In this document: piece after piece, positions 41,601 through 46,800 of the stretch
How the letters are laid out: the number at the start of each line of letters is the position of its first letter
Numbering within the stretch: the stretch's first letter is position 1
Source: Balanoglossus misakiensis
Lineage: Eukaryota; Hemichordata
NCBI GenBank assembly: GCA_040954595.2
Contig: CM082589.2
Location: forward strand, 10,912,001 to 10,976,000
Reading direction: 5' to 3'
DNA: 64,000 bases
Notes under the pieces: generated by a model
The model's database searches: none
What the model was told of the DNA's origin: nothing
The model's input: only the letters and a program-made list of their open reading frames with translations
Made by a program: the position numbers and the translations under genes

Positions 41601-42998
41601 TAATGCTGGCTATGAATTAAATGGTGCTGATTACCTGACTTGTCAATCCGATTTACAGTGGAATAGTGCAATACCATCATGCATTGGTAAGTTCACATCA
41701 AGATTGGTCTTCATGTGGTTGTCTGCTTATGAGGTACCGTAATCGATCACTCCAGTAATTTGACTATTTATCATAAATGTCACCTAAACTACATGCTGAT
41801 AGGACATACAGTTCATGCCATGCAAATCTATGGCTGTCAGAAATTTCATGATTTTCGTAATTTTATTTTTCATTGATTACTGTAAAACAGGAAATTTTCG
41901 CGACAAAGACATTTTTTGCGATATCAAAAGCAGAAACTGTTATGAGACGATTAATTTTCATGTTCTCGTATTTCACTACATTGTTATCACTGAAAATAGT
42001 TTTTTACGCAAAAATGTCTTTTTTTTTGGCTCTTGCATAGTTCGCGAAAATTTGTTTGTGAAAATTTCCTGTTGGTCTGGTGGTTCCCAGCTAAACTTGT
42101 TGGTCTGAATTTACCAGCGGACCTGTGGGATTTTGATCATATCTTGATGAATAACATTTCAGATATCAATGAATGTAGTACATTGGTGGCACGGTGTGGA
42201 ATCAATCAAGTCTGTGAAAATAGAGATGGTGACTATCAGTGTGCATGTTTGGTGGGATTTGAACCAGATGTGAATGGAACAGCATGCAAAGGTGAGACAT
42301 AAACAAGTCACTTGCAACATAACTTCAAGTCACTATTTTCACATTTAACACATTCTGAACTTATTTCAGAATTCCGGATAAATTTTTGGAATGACCTTTT
42401 AATCTCAGGTGTCTTTTTCTCATAGGATTACATTGATAATTGCTAGAAAACAAACTTCTACTATTGTCATTTTCACGAAATTTTACACATAGCTCAGTCT
42501 AGTAAATATAAATTCATTGGTCAAATAAAATTGTGTGATTACAATGCTCTATTTTGAGATAAATTTCTTTAAGGTTTTTGTCCATAGACAAACCATTGGT
42601 GAACCATGCTGAGTCAGCAGGTTTCTTCTATTATCAACTAAATTAATGGCCTTGTATTTCAAAAGCAAGCAAGGTGACGCCTTTATTTTATCACAGATTC
42701 ATCTTGTACGTACACAAGATAATCCCAAAATTCACGATTAAAAGAAATGACAATACTTTCAATTTTACTGAACGTACATTGTTTTAATCCAATCCATGTT
42801 CCTTCTTTGTAGATATAAATGAATGTGCTTCACATTCTTGTGATCAACTTTGTAAAAACACTGCAGGTGGTTTTCAATGTTCCTGTGAAGAAGGCTATCT
42901 CTTATATGCAAATAACGGCACAGGTGGATTCTATCTGCCACCTGGAGAAACTGGTCTCTCAATGTATGATGTCTACACTTTTAACCAATCATGTGTTC
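23558..42998 (+). CDS. Mosaic extracellular gene: C-type lectin, CUB x3, sushi x3, EGF x2 (16 exons seen, both ends missing)
   Basis: Sixteen GT-AG exons (about 2.46 kb coding, about 818 residues) encode, in order, a C-type lectin-like domain, three CUB domains, an 18-residue linker, three sushi/CCP domains and two calcium-binding EGF domains. Nearly all introns are phase 1, as in exon-shuffled extracellular genes. N-glycosylation sequons (NET, NVT, NVS, NIT, NGT, NQS) fit a secreted or membrane-anchored protein. No signal peptide exon, transmembrane segment or terminal exon is found, so the start lies left of 23,558 and the end beyond 42,998. The likely role is adhesion, carbohydrate recognition or innate defence, from domain content only. 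Odd points: a TGA at 35,451 in CUB2 and a phase mismatch between the CUB1 exons. It may be a pseudogene or a damaged allele. I do not recognise a named orthologue. Confidence 0.85.
23952..24250. mobile_element. MITE family A, copy 2
   Basis: TTAAAGGGACAAAGTCTC at the left and GTCCCTTTAA at the right, with TTAA at both ends (23,952-23,955 and 24,247-24,250). Long self-complementary interior with AAAATGAATAAACGG at its centre. The inner part of the right arm (GGGCAGCGAGAGAG) is deleted. It lies in the intron between the first two lectin exons. Confidence 0.85.
24314..24395 (+). CDS. Exon: C-type lectin domain, N-terminal part
   Basis: 82 bp between a TTACATTGCAG acceptor and a GTAAGT donor. 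Completes the glycine and reads YQLRGASCYKAVPDKQ, ending CQS. It enters in phase 1 and leaves in phase 2, matching the exons on both sides. The SCYK motif is typical of the first strand and helix region of a C-type lectin fold. Confidence 0.8.
25020..25262. repeat. Degenerate CAGA/GTCA and GCTC/CTCT low-complexity stretch
   Basis: Runs of CAGACAGACAGA, GCTCGCTCGCTC, CTCTCTCTCTC and CAGTCAGTCAG make up about 240 bp. A simple-sequence region inside the long lectin intron. Confidence 0.8.
25263..27780. other. Intronic sequence without recognised genes
   Basis: Part of the 5.6 kb intron between lectin exons 24,314-24,395 and 29,970-30,088. I see no further exon in frame with the gene and no clear known element. 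Short frames exist but lack domain features and splice context. A G-run lies at 26,979-26,988. Confidence 0.5.
27783..27923 (-). mobile_element. MITE family B, truncated copy, reversed
   Basis: The right end GGTGACCGTATACCTTTAA is the complement of the family start TTAAAGGTATACGGTCACC. The interior shares GCCAATCACAGATTTTTAG-, GGTGGCACACG- and GCCATATATGG-type blocks with the intact copy at 43,024-43,216, read on the other strand. The far inverted end is missing, so it is truncated at about 27,783. Confidence 0.75.
28502..28615. repeat. Hairpin and poly-C tract
   Basis: GGCCTTCGGC pairs with GCCGAAGGCC at about 28,502-28,549 around a GTGGTTTTTTGG loop. It is followed by long C runs at 28,580-28,610. 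No gene is seen in the surrounding 28,100-28,900. Confidence 0.6.
28905..29247. mobile_element. Inverted-repeat element with ~50 bp arms
   Basis: The left arm (CCAGCCCTTGCTGCAGTTTG, continuing through CAGCCCCTCCATCTCCCCTG) is mirrored at 29,195-29,247 (CAGGGGAGATGGAGGGGCTG then CAAACTGCAGCAACCCC). About 240 bp lie between. This is MITE-like with no recognised coding content. Target duplication is unclear. Confidence 0.75.
29970..30088 (+). CDS. Exon: C-type lectin domain, middle
   Basis: 119 bp after a TATTTTCAG acceptor, with a GTGAGT donor. Reads FYGGHLTVIEGYSEN and ends ANHGWIG. GGHLTVIE is the conserved A.L..I core and WIG is the WIGL position of C-type lectins. An NET sequon is present. 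The intron before it is about 5.6 kb and filled with repeats. Confidence 0.88.
30147..30196. repeat. 50 bp repeat, inverted relative to 33,524-33,573
   Basis: AGTGTAAAAAATAACTGG through ACAAGTAAGCACT is the reverse complement of 33,524-33,573 with one or two mismatches. This copy lies in the lectin-domain intron. Confidence 0.85.
30533..30748 (+). CDS. Exon: C-type lectin domain, C-terminal half
   Basis: 216 bp between a TTTTATAG acceptor and a GTAAGT donor. Reads FSGPNRDGSVEYDY, FDGRWADTEPDASTGQCVRL and DDVSLSMCEVAACAEG. The W..TEP and paired late cysteines (QC and MCE) complete the fold. The sugar-specificity motif is EPD in place of EPN or QPD, and the WND calcium motif is not evident, so calcium-dependent sugar binding cannot be assumed. 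Confidence 0.9.
30842..31143. repeat. Homopurine GA/GGGA tract
   Basis: About 300 bp almost wholly of A and G on the plus strand (GAGGGAGAGAG, GGGAGGGAGG and similar), just downstream of the lectin exon 30,533-30,748. It could adopt triplex or G-rich structures and slow polymerases. Low complexity and non-coding. Confidence 0.9.
31349..31451. mobile_element. 103 bp palindromic element
   Basis: The ends AGAGAACCACC and GGTGGTTCTCT are complementary. An inner GGTTCTTGGTTTC pairs with GAAACCAAGAACC-like sequence around a GGGCCGCAGGCCC centre. A compact foldback sequence in an intron. Confidence 0.75.
31460..32890. other. Intronic sequence without recognised features
   Basis: Between the last lectin exon and CUB1. 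I see no in-frame exon. A small palindrome GTAGTTCTAGAACTAC with flanking CCCGG lies near 32,702-32,722. Confidence 0.45.
32892..33087. mobile_element. MITE family C, copy 1
   Basis: Runs from TACTGTAAACAGGAAATTTT to AAATTTCCTGTTTTACAGTA. The interior has TTCGCGAGCGATA and GCGAGAGCCAAAA. The ends are inverted repeats of about 20 bp starting at TA. Other copies are near 35.1, 38.4, 38.6, 39.1, 41.9 and 60.1 kb. Confidence 0.88.
33399..33534 (+). CDS. Exon: CUB domain 1, first half
   Basis: 136 bp after a GATATTCAG acceptor. Reads GTCGGLETGESGTFHSTGYP, then ECIWTIQGP and RISAHF: CUB hallmarks CGG, SPGYP-like and C.W.I. The only plausible donor (CTT|GTAAAC) leaves phase 2 while the next CUB exon needs phase 0, so the join would shift frame. 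The donor and last ~11 coding bases lie in a 50 bp sequence present inverted at 30,147-30,196. This end may have been altered by a repeat insertion. Confidence 0.8.
33524..33573. repeat. 50 bp repeat overlapping the CUB1 splice donor
   Basis: AGTGCTCACTTGTAAACTG through TTATTTTTTACACT, reverse complement of 30,147-30,196. It covers the last ~11 bases of the first CUB1 exon and its GT donor, so the exon end is shared with a repeat. Confidence 0.85.
34300..34484. mobile_element. 185 bp foldback element
   Basis: Left arm AATAACACATTATGCTCGGG, then CAACATCACGATTTGAAGCC and GGTGATCTCTGACCAAAATA. It is mirrored on the right by GAGATCACC, GGCTTCAAATCGTGATATTG and ATGTGTTATT. The centre is CCTGCGGCTCGGG. 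An imperfect palindrome throughout. Surrounding sequence 33,575-34,848 shows nothing else. Confidence 0.8.
34849..35050 (+). CDS. Exon: CUB domain 1, second half
   Basis: 202 bp after a TTCTTTTCAG acceptor, donor GTAATA. In phase 0 it reads FLHFDTELYHDTVVIVEV, then YSGPDQPDEVISS and FLSDSSHTATGFEASWQAG. These are the FDTE, acidic calcium-site region and GF.A.W end of a CUB domain. The second-half cysteine pair of many CUBs is absent. See the previous exon for the phase mismatch. Confidence 0.85.
35071..35121. mobile_element. MITE family C, end fragment
   Basis: TAATGTAAAACTGGAAATTT then TCGCAAACGATAAATTTTCG and CGAACTACAC match the left part of family C. The rest is lost. It lies 21 bp after the CUB1 second-half donor. 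Confidence 0.65.
35344..35520 (+). CDS. Exon: CUB domain 2, first half, with an in-frame TGA
   Basis: Phase 1 entry after a TTTCTTTCAG acceptor. Reads VYSLCGGNFIAQSYKQ, then NNEDCN, stop, QLASFTTEFVVTLQ. The TGA (35,451-35,453) sits exactly where CUB domains have tryptophan (C.W.L), so a single TGG-to-TGA change is the simplest explanation. The frame-preserving donor is at 35,521 (GTGTGA), joining to AAGATGG with VYDG in frame. A nearby GTAGTG at 35,496 would break frame. The stop makes this copy non-functional unless it is a sequence error, is skipped, or is read through. Confidence 0.75.
35861..36144. mobile_element. MITE family A, copy 3 (internal deletion)
   Basis: TTATAGGGACGAAGTCTCTC at the left and GAGACTTTGCCCCTTAA at the right, with shared TTTGATACAAGACACCG and GATTCACTATATATCC. 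The left TTAA has mutated to TTAT. The central inverted block is shortened. It lies in the CUB2 intron. Confidence 0.82.
36275..36457 (+). CDS. Exon: CUB domain 2, second half
   Basis: 183 bp after a TTTGCAACAG acceptor, donor GTAGGT. Reads DGADQVSVYDGAELNPALRL, then FSGMELPNVIISSKSMM and GFHVHYWAG. VYDG and GF...Y are standard CUB landmarks. Phase 1 in and out. It sits between two MITE A copies (35,861-36,144 and 36,539-36,895). Confidence 0.88.
36539..36895. mobile_element. MITE family A, copy 4 (most complete)
   Basis: TTAAAGGGACAAACACTC to GAAACTTTGTCCCTTTAA, with TTAA at both ends (36,539-36,542 and 36,892-36,895). The full ~357 bp foldback is present, centred on TGGTCTCTACCGTTTATTCA. 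This is the best reference for the family in this window. No transposase is encoded. Confidence 0.9.
37265..37800. repeat. Hairpin followed by ~145 bp tandem repeat, about 2.7 copies
   Basis: AGCTTGGCTGTCACTTGTGT can fold with CAGCCAAGCT at about 37,273-37,303, followed by TCCGTCTGTCGTCCG simple sequence. Then GTGTGTTATGGTGCCCCTAC recurs near 37,429, 37,573 and 37,718 together with ATGAATATGCAAATTAG and ACATGTACGATGGAGCTGAA. Non-coding intronic repeat. Confidence 0.75.
38026..38210 (+). CDS. Exon: CUB domain 3, first half
   Basis: 185 bp after a TTTCTTTAAAG acceptor, donor GTGAGT. Reads GCQGIEILRSFGTIQSPGYD, then MCSWLIKEPTG and FGLERNTDVDYII. SPGYD and C.W.I identify the CUB fold. Phase 1 in, phase 0 out, agreeing with the next exon. 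Confidence 0.88.
38376..38585. mobile_element. MITE family C, copy 2
   Basis: TACTGTAAAACGGGATACTT to CATTTCCCATTTTACAGTA, with ATTTTCGCG and GATGGCTCTCACG inside. Lies in the CUB3 intron, about 40 bp from copy 3. Confidence 0.82.
38628..38826. mobile_element. MITE family C, copy 3 (opposite internal orientation)
   Basis: TACTATAAAATTTTCGTGAA to GATTTCCCGTTTTACGGTA, with GTGAGAGCCAAAA inside. Copy 2 has GGCTCTCAC, so copies 2 and 3 are internally inverted relative to each other. It ends 37 bp before the second CUB3 exon. Confidence 0.78.
38864..39047 (+). CDS. Exon: CUB domain 3, second half
   Basis: 184 bp after a TTTCTGAAG acceptor, donor GTACAC. Reads VYNGTESDDDVIIGPWSG, then TVPPPDCRTDIGHFSVVF and KGFRASFSPG. 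VYNG and GF.A.F fit CUB. An MITE C copy begins only 7 bases after the donor GT starts. Confidence 0.88.
39055..39265. mobile_element. MITE family C, copy 4 (adjacent to a splice donor)
   Basis: TACTGTAAAACACTTTATTT to AAATAAAGTGTTTTACAGTA, a near perfect terminal inverted repeat of about 25 bp. It starts at the eighth intron base after the CUB3 donor. Confidence 0.88.
39483..39710. mobile_element. MITE family E, intact 228 bp copy with ~70 bp inverted repeats
   Basis: The left arm AAAGTGATGGGGTCGTCGCA continues through TTTATAAACATTGCAATTCA and TCCACAAATCCCTGAAAT. The right arm is its complement, ending TGCGACGACCCCTTCACTTT. The ~85 bp interior contains GACAGCCACGACCTACTAGG. The inner left arm and right arm resemble the two edges of satellite 2 (43,795-43,850 and 52,018-52,045), which makes this element a candidate ancestor of that array. 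Confidence 0.88.
39784..39837 (+). CDS. Exon: 18-codon linker between CUB3 and sushi 1
   Basis: 54 bp after a TTCTGACAG acceptor, donor GTATGA. Reads DCPEIVISEGVVTSTEIEG and keeps phase 1 on both sides, so it fits the flanking exons. It is too short for a domain; it may be the remnant of a sushi or CUB unit (the CPE start resembles a sushi N-terminus). An MITE D/A chimera starts about 50 bp downstream. Confidence 0.6.
39885..40077. mobile_element. Chimera of MITE D (left) and MITE A (right)
   Basis: Begins TTAAAGGGGATGTCCGGT and follows family D (GCTTTGAGGTCACTCTTTCA) to about 40,008. It then switches to the right end of family A (GGTGTCTTGTATCC, ATTAATGAAAAAAGTGCAG, TTTGTCTCTTGAA). Likely a nested insertion followed by deletion, or recombination between elements. 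Confidence 0.65.
40130..40309 (+). CDS. Exon: sushi/CCP domain 1
   Basis: 180 bp, acceptor ATTTTTTAG, donor GTAAGT. Reads ITCGGPPECSNGILTNVT, then YYQCIEGYQF and LECQADGVWGPLVPQCE. The C-Y.C.GY-C-G.W-P.C pattern is a complete sushi domain in one phase 1-1 exon. Confidence 0.92.
40409..40716. mobile_element. TTAA element family G, 308 bp
   Basis: TTAAAGCCACTAGAGCTGCC at the left and GGCAGCTCTAGAGGCTTTAA at the right give ~20 bp inverted ends with one extra base, bounded by TTAA on both sides. No coding content is seen. It lies in the intron between sushi 1 and 2. Confidence 0.8.
41011..41193 (+). CDS. Exon: sushi/CCP domain 2
   Basis: 183 bp, acceptor ATCCAAACAG, donor GTAAGT. Reads RECPPPNVDNYLSYEIVNGD, then VAYSCPSGYSLTGYTVSTCG and DGSWIGDPGYCQ. 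A full sushi domain with four main cysteines and the G.W motif, phase 1-1. Confidence 0.92.
41232..41385 (+). repeat. Dispersed repeat (family H), copy 2
   Basis: GGTCATTTCTTTTAATTG through TGAATTTAGTCGATAATTGA, related to 23,164-23,440. In the intron before sushi 3. Confidence 0.65.
41504..41686 (+). CDS. Exon: sushi/CCP domain 3
   Basis: 183 bp, acceptor TTTTTACTTGCAG, donor GTAAGT. Reads LNCSDILITDPHLQAVPDSG, then ITFYCNAGYELNG and LTCQSDLQWNSAIPSCIG. A full sushi domain; glycine of G.W is replaced by Q. Phase 1-1. Confidence 0.92.
41878..42074. mobile_element. MITE family C, copy 5
   Basis: TACTGTAAAACAGGAAATTT to TGAAAATTTCCTGTTGG, with the terminal TTTACAGTA lost or diverged on the right. 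The interior has TTTGGCTCTTGCATAG. It lies upstream of the first EGF exon. Confidence 0.8.
42163..42291 (+). CDS. Exon: calcium-binding EGF domain 1
   Basis: 129 bp, acceptor ATAACATTTCAG, donor GTGAGA. Reads DINECSTLVARCGINQVCEN, then DYQCACLVGFEPDVNGTACKG. The DINEC start, six cysteines and an aromatic in the fifth segment mark a calcium-binding EGF module. Phase 1-1. Confidence 0.93.
42436..42768 (-). repeat. Dispersed repeat (family H), copy 3, reversed
   Basis: Read on the minus strand it begins TTGTCATTTCTTTTAATCG and carries CACCAATGGTTTGTC and TTTATCTCAAAATAGA as in 23,164-23,440. It sits in the intron between the two EGF exons. Confidence 0.65.
42813..42998 (+). CDS. Exon: calcium-binding EGF domain 2 with extension
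   Basis: 186 bp, acceptor CTTCTTTGTAG, donor GTAAGT. Reads DINECASHSCDQLCKNTAG, FQCSCEEGYLLYANNGTG, then a longer tail with PPGETGLSMYDVY and NQSCV. The tail resembles the spacer of fibrillin/matrilin-like EGFs that run into a further module. It leaves in phase 1, so another exon is expected downstream, but none is seen up to 64,000. Confidence 0.9.
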
Positions 42999-43023
42999 GT
43001 AAGTATCATGTTAAACTAAAGAG

Positions 43024-43216
43024 TTAAAGGTATATGATCACCCATGGAAAATTAGCTATATATAGTTACCATGGAAAATTGAAATCTAGCCAATCACAGA
43101 TTTTCATTTGGTGGCACACGTGGAAAACAGGCGCCACCATATGTTCTTTAGAATGCTCAAATACGCCATTCAGCCATATATGGGAATGTGTATTGAAGGT
43201 GACTGTATACTTTTAA
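43024..43216 (+). mobile_element. MITE family B, intact copy
   Basis: TTAAAGGTATATGATCACC at the left and GGTGACTGTATACTTTTAA at the right, with TTAA at both ends, about 193 bp. The interior includes GCCAATCACAGATTTTCA. It starts 26 bp after the last recognised EGF exon. Confidence 0.85.
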
Positions 43217-43509
43217 CCAAGATTTGTCATATTATTGACCTTTATACCGCAATGAATTTGCAGCAACAAAAAGTGGACAAAAAGCTGAATTTCATAATTG
43301 GATTTCATAATTTTGCCGTAATTCAATAATGAAATGTGGAGAAAGTCAGCAGACCAACTTTGCACTGTTATTATTTATTTTGGATTTGTTTCCCTCCTGC
43401 TAACAAAAGTGTCCTCTCACCTCATGGCATGAAGATGCATTGAATTCTGAGAAAAAGGGGATTAATACTTGAGTGTATTTACAAAGACAAACAAGCTCAC
43501 TGGTAGCAT

Positions 43510-43624
43510 TTAAAGGGGAAGTCCGGTTCAGCTACATAATTGGGTAGCTTTGAGGTCATTCTTTCAGAAAAAAACATTGTGTAGAAATTATGCATAAATC
43601 AGCTGGACAGGACTTCCCTTTTAA
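43510..43624. mobile_element. MITE family D, intact 115 bp copy
   Basis: TTAAAGGGGAAGTCCGGTTC at the left and CAGGACTTCCCTTTTAA at the right, with TTAA at both ends. The interior GGTAGCTTTGAGGTCATTCT is shared with 39,885-40,008. Confidence 0.85.
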
Positions 43625-43794
43625 TATTTCCAAGCAAGGCAATTGGTTTACTGCAACAATTACTTTGAAAACACAGTGTAAAACAACAATCATGATATGA
43701 ATGTTACTTTAATAGATAGTCATAGTTATATAAGCATGACTGTCTATGTTGGTCTGTAAGTTGTATTTGAAAGAAAAGTTTCATGTACGAATAG

Positions 43795-43850
43795 TACAAA
43801 GATTGACATTTAGTCCACAAATCCCTGAAATGAGACAGCCACGACCTACC
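43795..43850 (+). mobile_element. MITE E-like left arm at the edge of satellite 2
   Basis: AGTCCACAAATCCCTGAAAT then GAGACAGCCACGACCTAC matches the inner left arm and interior start of the intact element at 39,483-39,710 almost base for base (about 36 of 38). Weaker similarity continues leftward (AAAGATTGACATTTAG versus AAACATTGCAATTCAT). The satellite begins directly after it. Confidence 0.8.
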
Positions 43851-46800
43851 ATTAACATTAACCAGAGCACACAGTAACCAGGCCGTAGTGGACAGTGTTC
43901 TGCCCATTAATTTTGAGTGTTTGGTGGGGTCAACCTTTGCGTCAACATTAACCAGAGCACACAGTAACCAGGCCATAGTGGACAGTGTGCTGCCCATTAA
44001 TTTTGAGTGTTTGGTGGGGTCAACCTTTGCGTCAACATTAACCAGAGCACACAGTAACCAGGCCGTAGTGGACAGTGTTCTGCCCATTAATTTTGAGTGT
44101 TTGGTGGGGTCAACCTTTGCGTCAACATTAACCAGAGCACACAGTAACCAGGCCGTAGTGGACAGTGTTCTGCCCATTAATTTTGAGTGTTTGGTGGGGT
44201 CAACCTTTGCGTCAACATTAACCAGAGCACACAGTAACCAGGCCGTAGTGGACAGTGTTCTGCCCATTAATTTTGAGTGTTTGGTGGGGTCAACCTTTGC
44301 GTCAACATTAACTAGGCCAGAGTGGCCAGTATCGTGCCCATTAATTTTGAGTGTTTGGTGGGGTCAACCTTTGCGTCAACATTAACTAGGCCAGAGTGGC
44401 CAGTATCATGCCCATTAATTTTGAGTGTTTGGTGGGGTCAACCTTTGCGTCAACATTAACTAGGCCAGAGTGGCCAGTATCTTGCCCATTAATTTTGAGT
44501 GTTTGGTGGGGTCAACCTTTGCGTCAACATTAACTAGGCCAGAGTGGCCAGTATCATGCCCATTAATTTTGAGTGTTTGGTGGGGTCAACCTTTGCGTCA
44601 ACATTAACCAGAGCACACAGTAACCAGGCCGTAGTGGACAGTGTTCTGCCCATTAATTTTGAGTGTTTGGTGGGGTCAACCTTTGCGTCAACATTAACCA
44701 GAGCACACAGTAACCAGGCCATAGTGGACAGTGTTCTGCCCATTAATTTTGAGTGTTTGGTGGGGTCAACCTTTGCGTCAACATTAACCAGAGCACACAG
44801 TAACCAGGCCGTAGTGGACAGTGTTCTGCCCATTAATTTTGAGTGTTTGGTGGGGTCAACCTTTGCGTCAACATTAACCAGAGCACACAGTAACCAGGCC
44901 ATAGTGGACAGTGTGCTGCCCATTAATTTTGAGTGTTTGGTGGGGTCAACCTTTGCGTCAACATTAACCAGAGCACACAGTAACCAGGCCGTAGTGGACA
45001 GTGTTCTGCCCATTAATTTTGAGTGTTTGGTGGGGTCAACCTTTGCGTCAACATTAACCAGAGCACACAGTAACCAGGCCATAGTGGACAGTGTTCTGCC
45101 CATTAATTTTGAGTGTTTGGTGGGGTCAACCTTTGCGTCAACATTAACCAGAGCACACAGTAACCAGGCCGTAGTGGACAGTGTTCTGCCCATTAATTTT
45201 GAGTGTTTGGTGGGGTCAACCTTTGCGTCAACATTAACCAGAGCACACAGTAACCAGGCCGTAGTGGACAGTGTTCTGCCCATTAATTTTGAGTGTTTGG
45301 TGGGGTCAACCTTTGCGTCAACATTAACCAGAGCACACAGTAACCAGGCCAGAGTGGCCAGTATCGTGCCCATTAATTTTGAGTGTTTGGTGGGGGTCAA
45401 CCTTTGCGTCAACATTAACCAGAGCACACAGTAACCAGGCCGTAGTGGACAGTGTTCTGCCCATTAATTTTGAGTGTTTGGTGGGGTCAACCTTTGCGTC
45501 AACATTAACCAGAGCACACAGTAACCAGGCCATAGTGGACAGTGTGCTGCCCATTAATTTTGAGTGTTTGGTGGGGTCAACCTTTGCGTCAACATTAACC
45601 AGAGCACACAGTAACCAGGCCGTAGTGGACAGTGTTCTGCCCATTAATTTTGAGTGTTTGGTGGGGTCAACCTTTGCGTCAACATTAACCAGAGCACACA
45701 GTAACCAGGCCAGAGTGGCCAGTATCGTGCCCATTAATTTTGAGTGTTTGGTGGGGGTCAACCTTTGCGTCAACATTAACCAGAGCACACAGTAACCAGG
45801 CCGTAGTGGACAGTGTTCAGCCCATTAATTTTGAGTGTTTGGTGGGGTCAACCTTTGCGTCAACATTAACCAGAGCACACAGTAACCAGGCCATAGTGGA
45901 CAGTGTGCTGCCCATTAATTTTGAGTGTTTGGTGGGGTCAACCTTTGCGTCAACATTAACTAGGCCAGAGTGGCCAGTATCGTGCCCATTAATTTTGAGT
46001 GTTTGGTGGGGTCAACCTTTGCGTCAACATTAACTAGGCCAGAGTGGCCAGTATCGTGCCCATTAATTTTGAGTGTTTGGTGGGGTCAACCTTTGCGTCA
46101 ACATTAACTAGGCCAGAGTGGCCAGTATCGTGCCCATTAATTTTGAGTGTTTGGTGGGGTCAACCTTTGCGTCAACATTAACTAGGCCAGAGTGGCCAGT
46201 ATCGTGCCCATTAATTTTGAGTGTTTGGTGGGGTCAACCTTTGCGTCAACATTAACTAGGCCAGAGTGGCCAGTATCGTGCCCATTAATTTTGAGTGTTT
46301 GGTGGGGGTCAACCTTTGCGTCAACATTAACCAGAGCACACAGTAACCAGGCCGTAGTGGACAGTGTTCTGCCCATTAATTTTGAGTGTTTGGTGGGGTC
46401 AACCTTTGCGTCAACATTAACCAGAGCACACAGTAACCAGGCCATAGTGGACAGTGTGCTGCCCATTAATTTTGAGTGTTTGGTGGGGTCAACCTTTGCG
46501 TCAACATTAACCAGAGCACACAGTAACCAGGCCATAGTGGACAGTGTTCTGCCCATTAATTTTGAGTGTTTGGTGGGGTCAACCTTTGCGTCAACATTAA
46601 CCAGAGCACACAGTAACCAGACCGTAGTGGACAGTGTTCTGCCCATTAATTTTGAGTGTTTGGTGGGGTCAACCTTTGCGTCAACATTAACCAGAGCACA
46701 CAGTAACCAGGCCATAGTGGACAGTGTTCTGCCCATTAATTTTGAGTGTTTGGTGGGGTCAACCTTTGCGTCAACATTAACCAGAGCACACAGTAACCAG

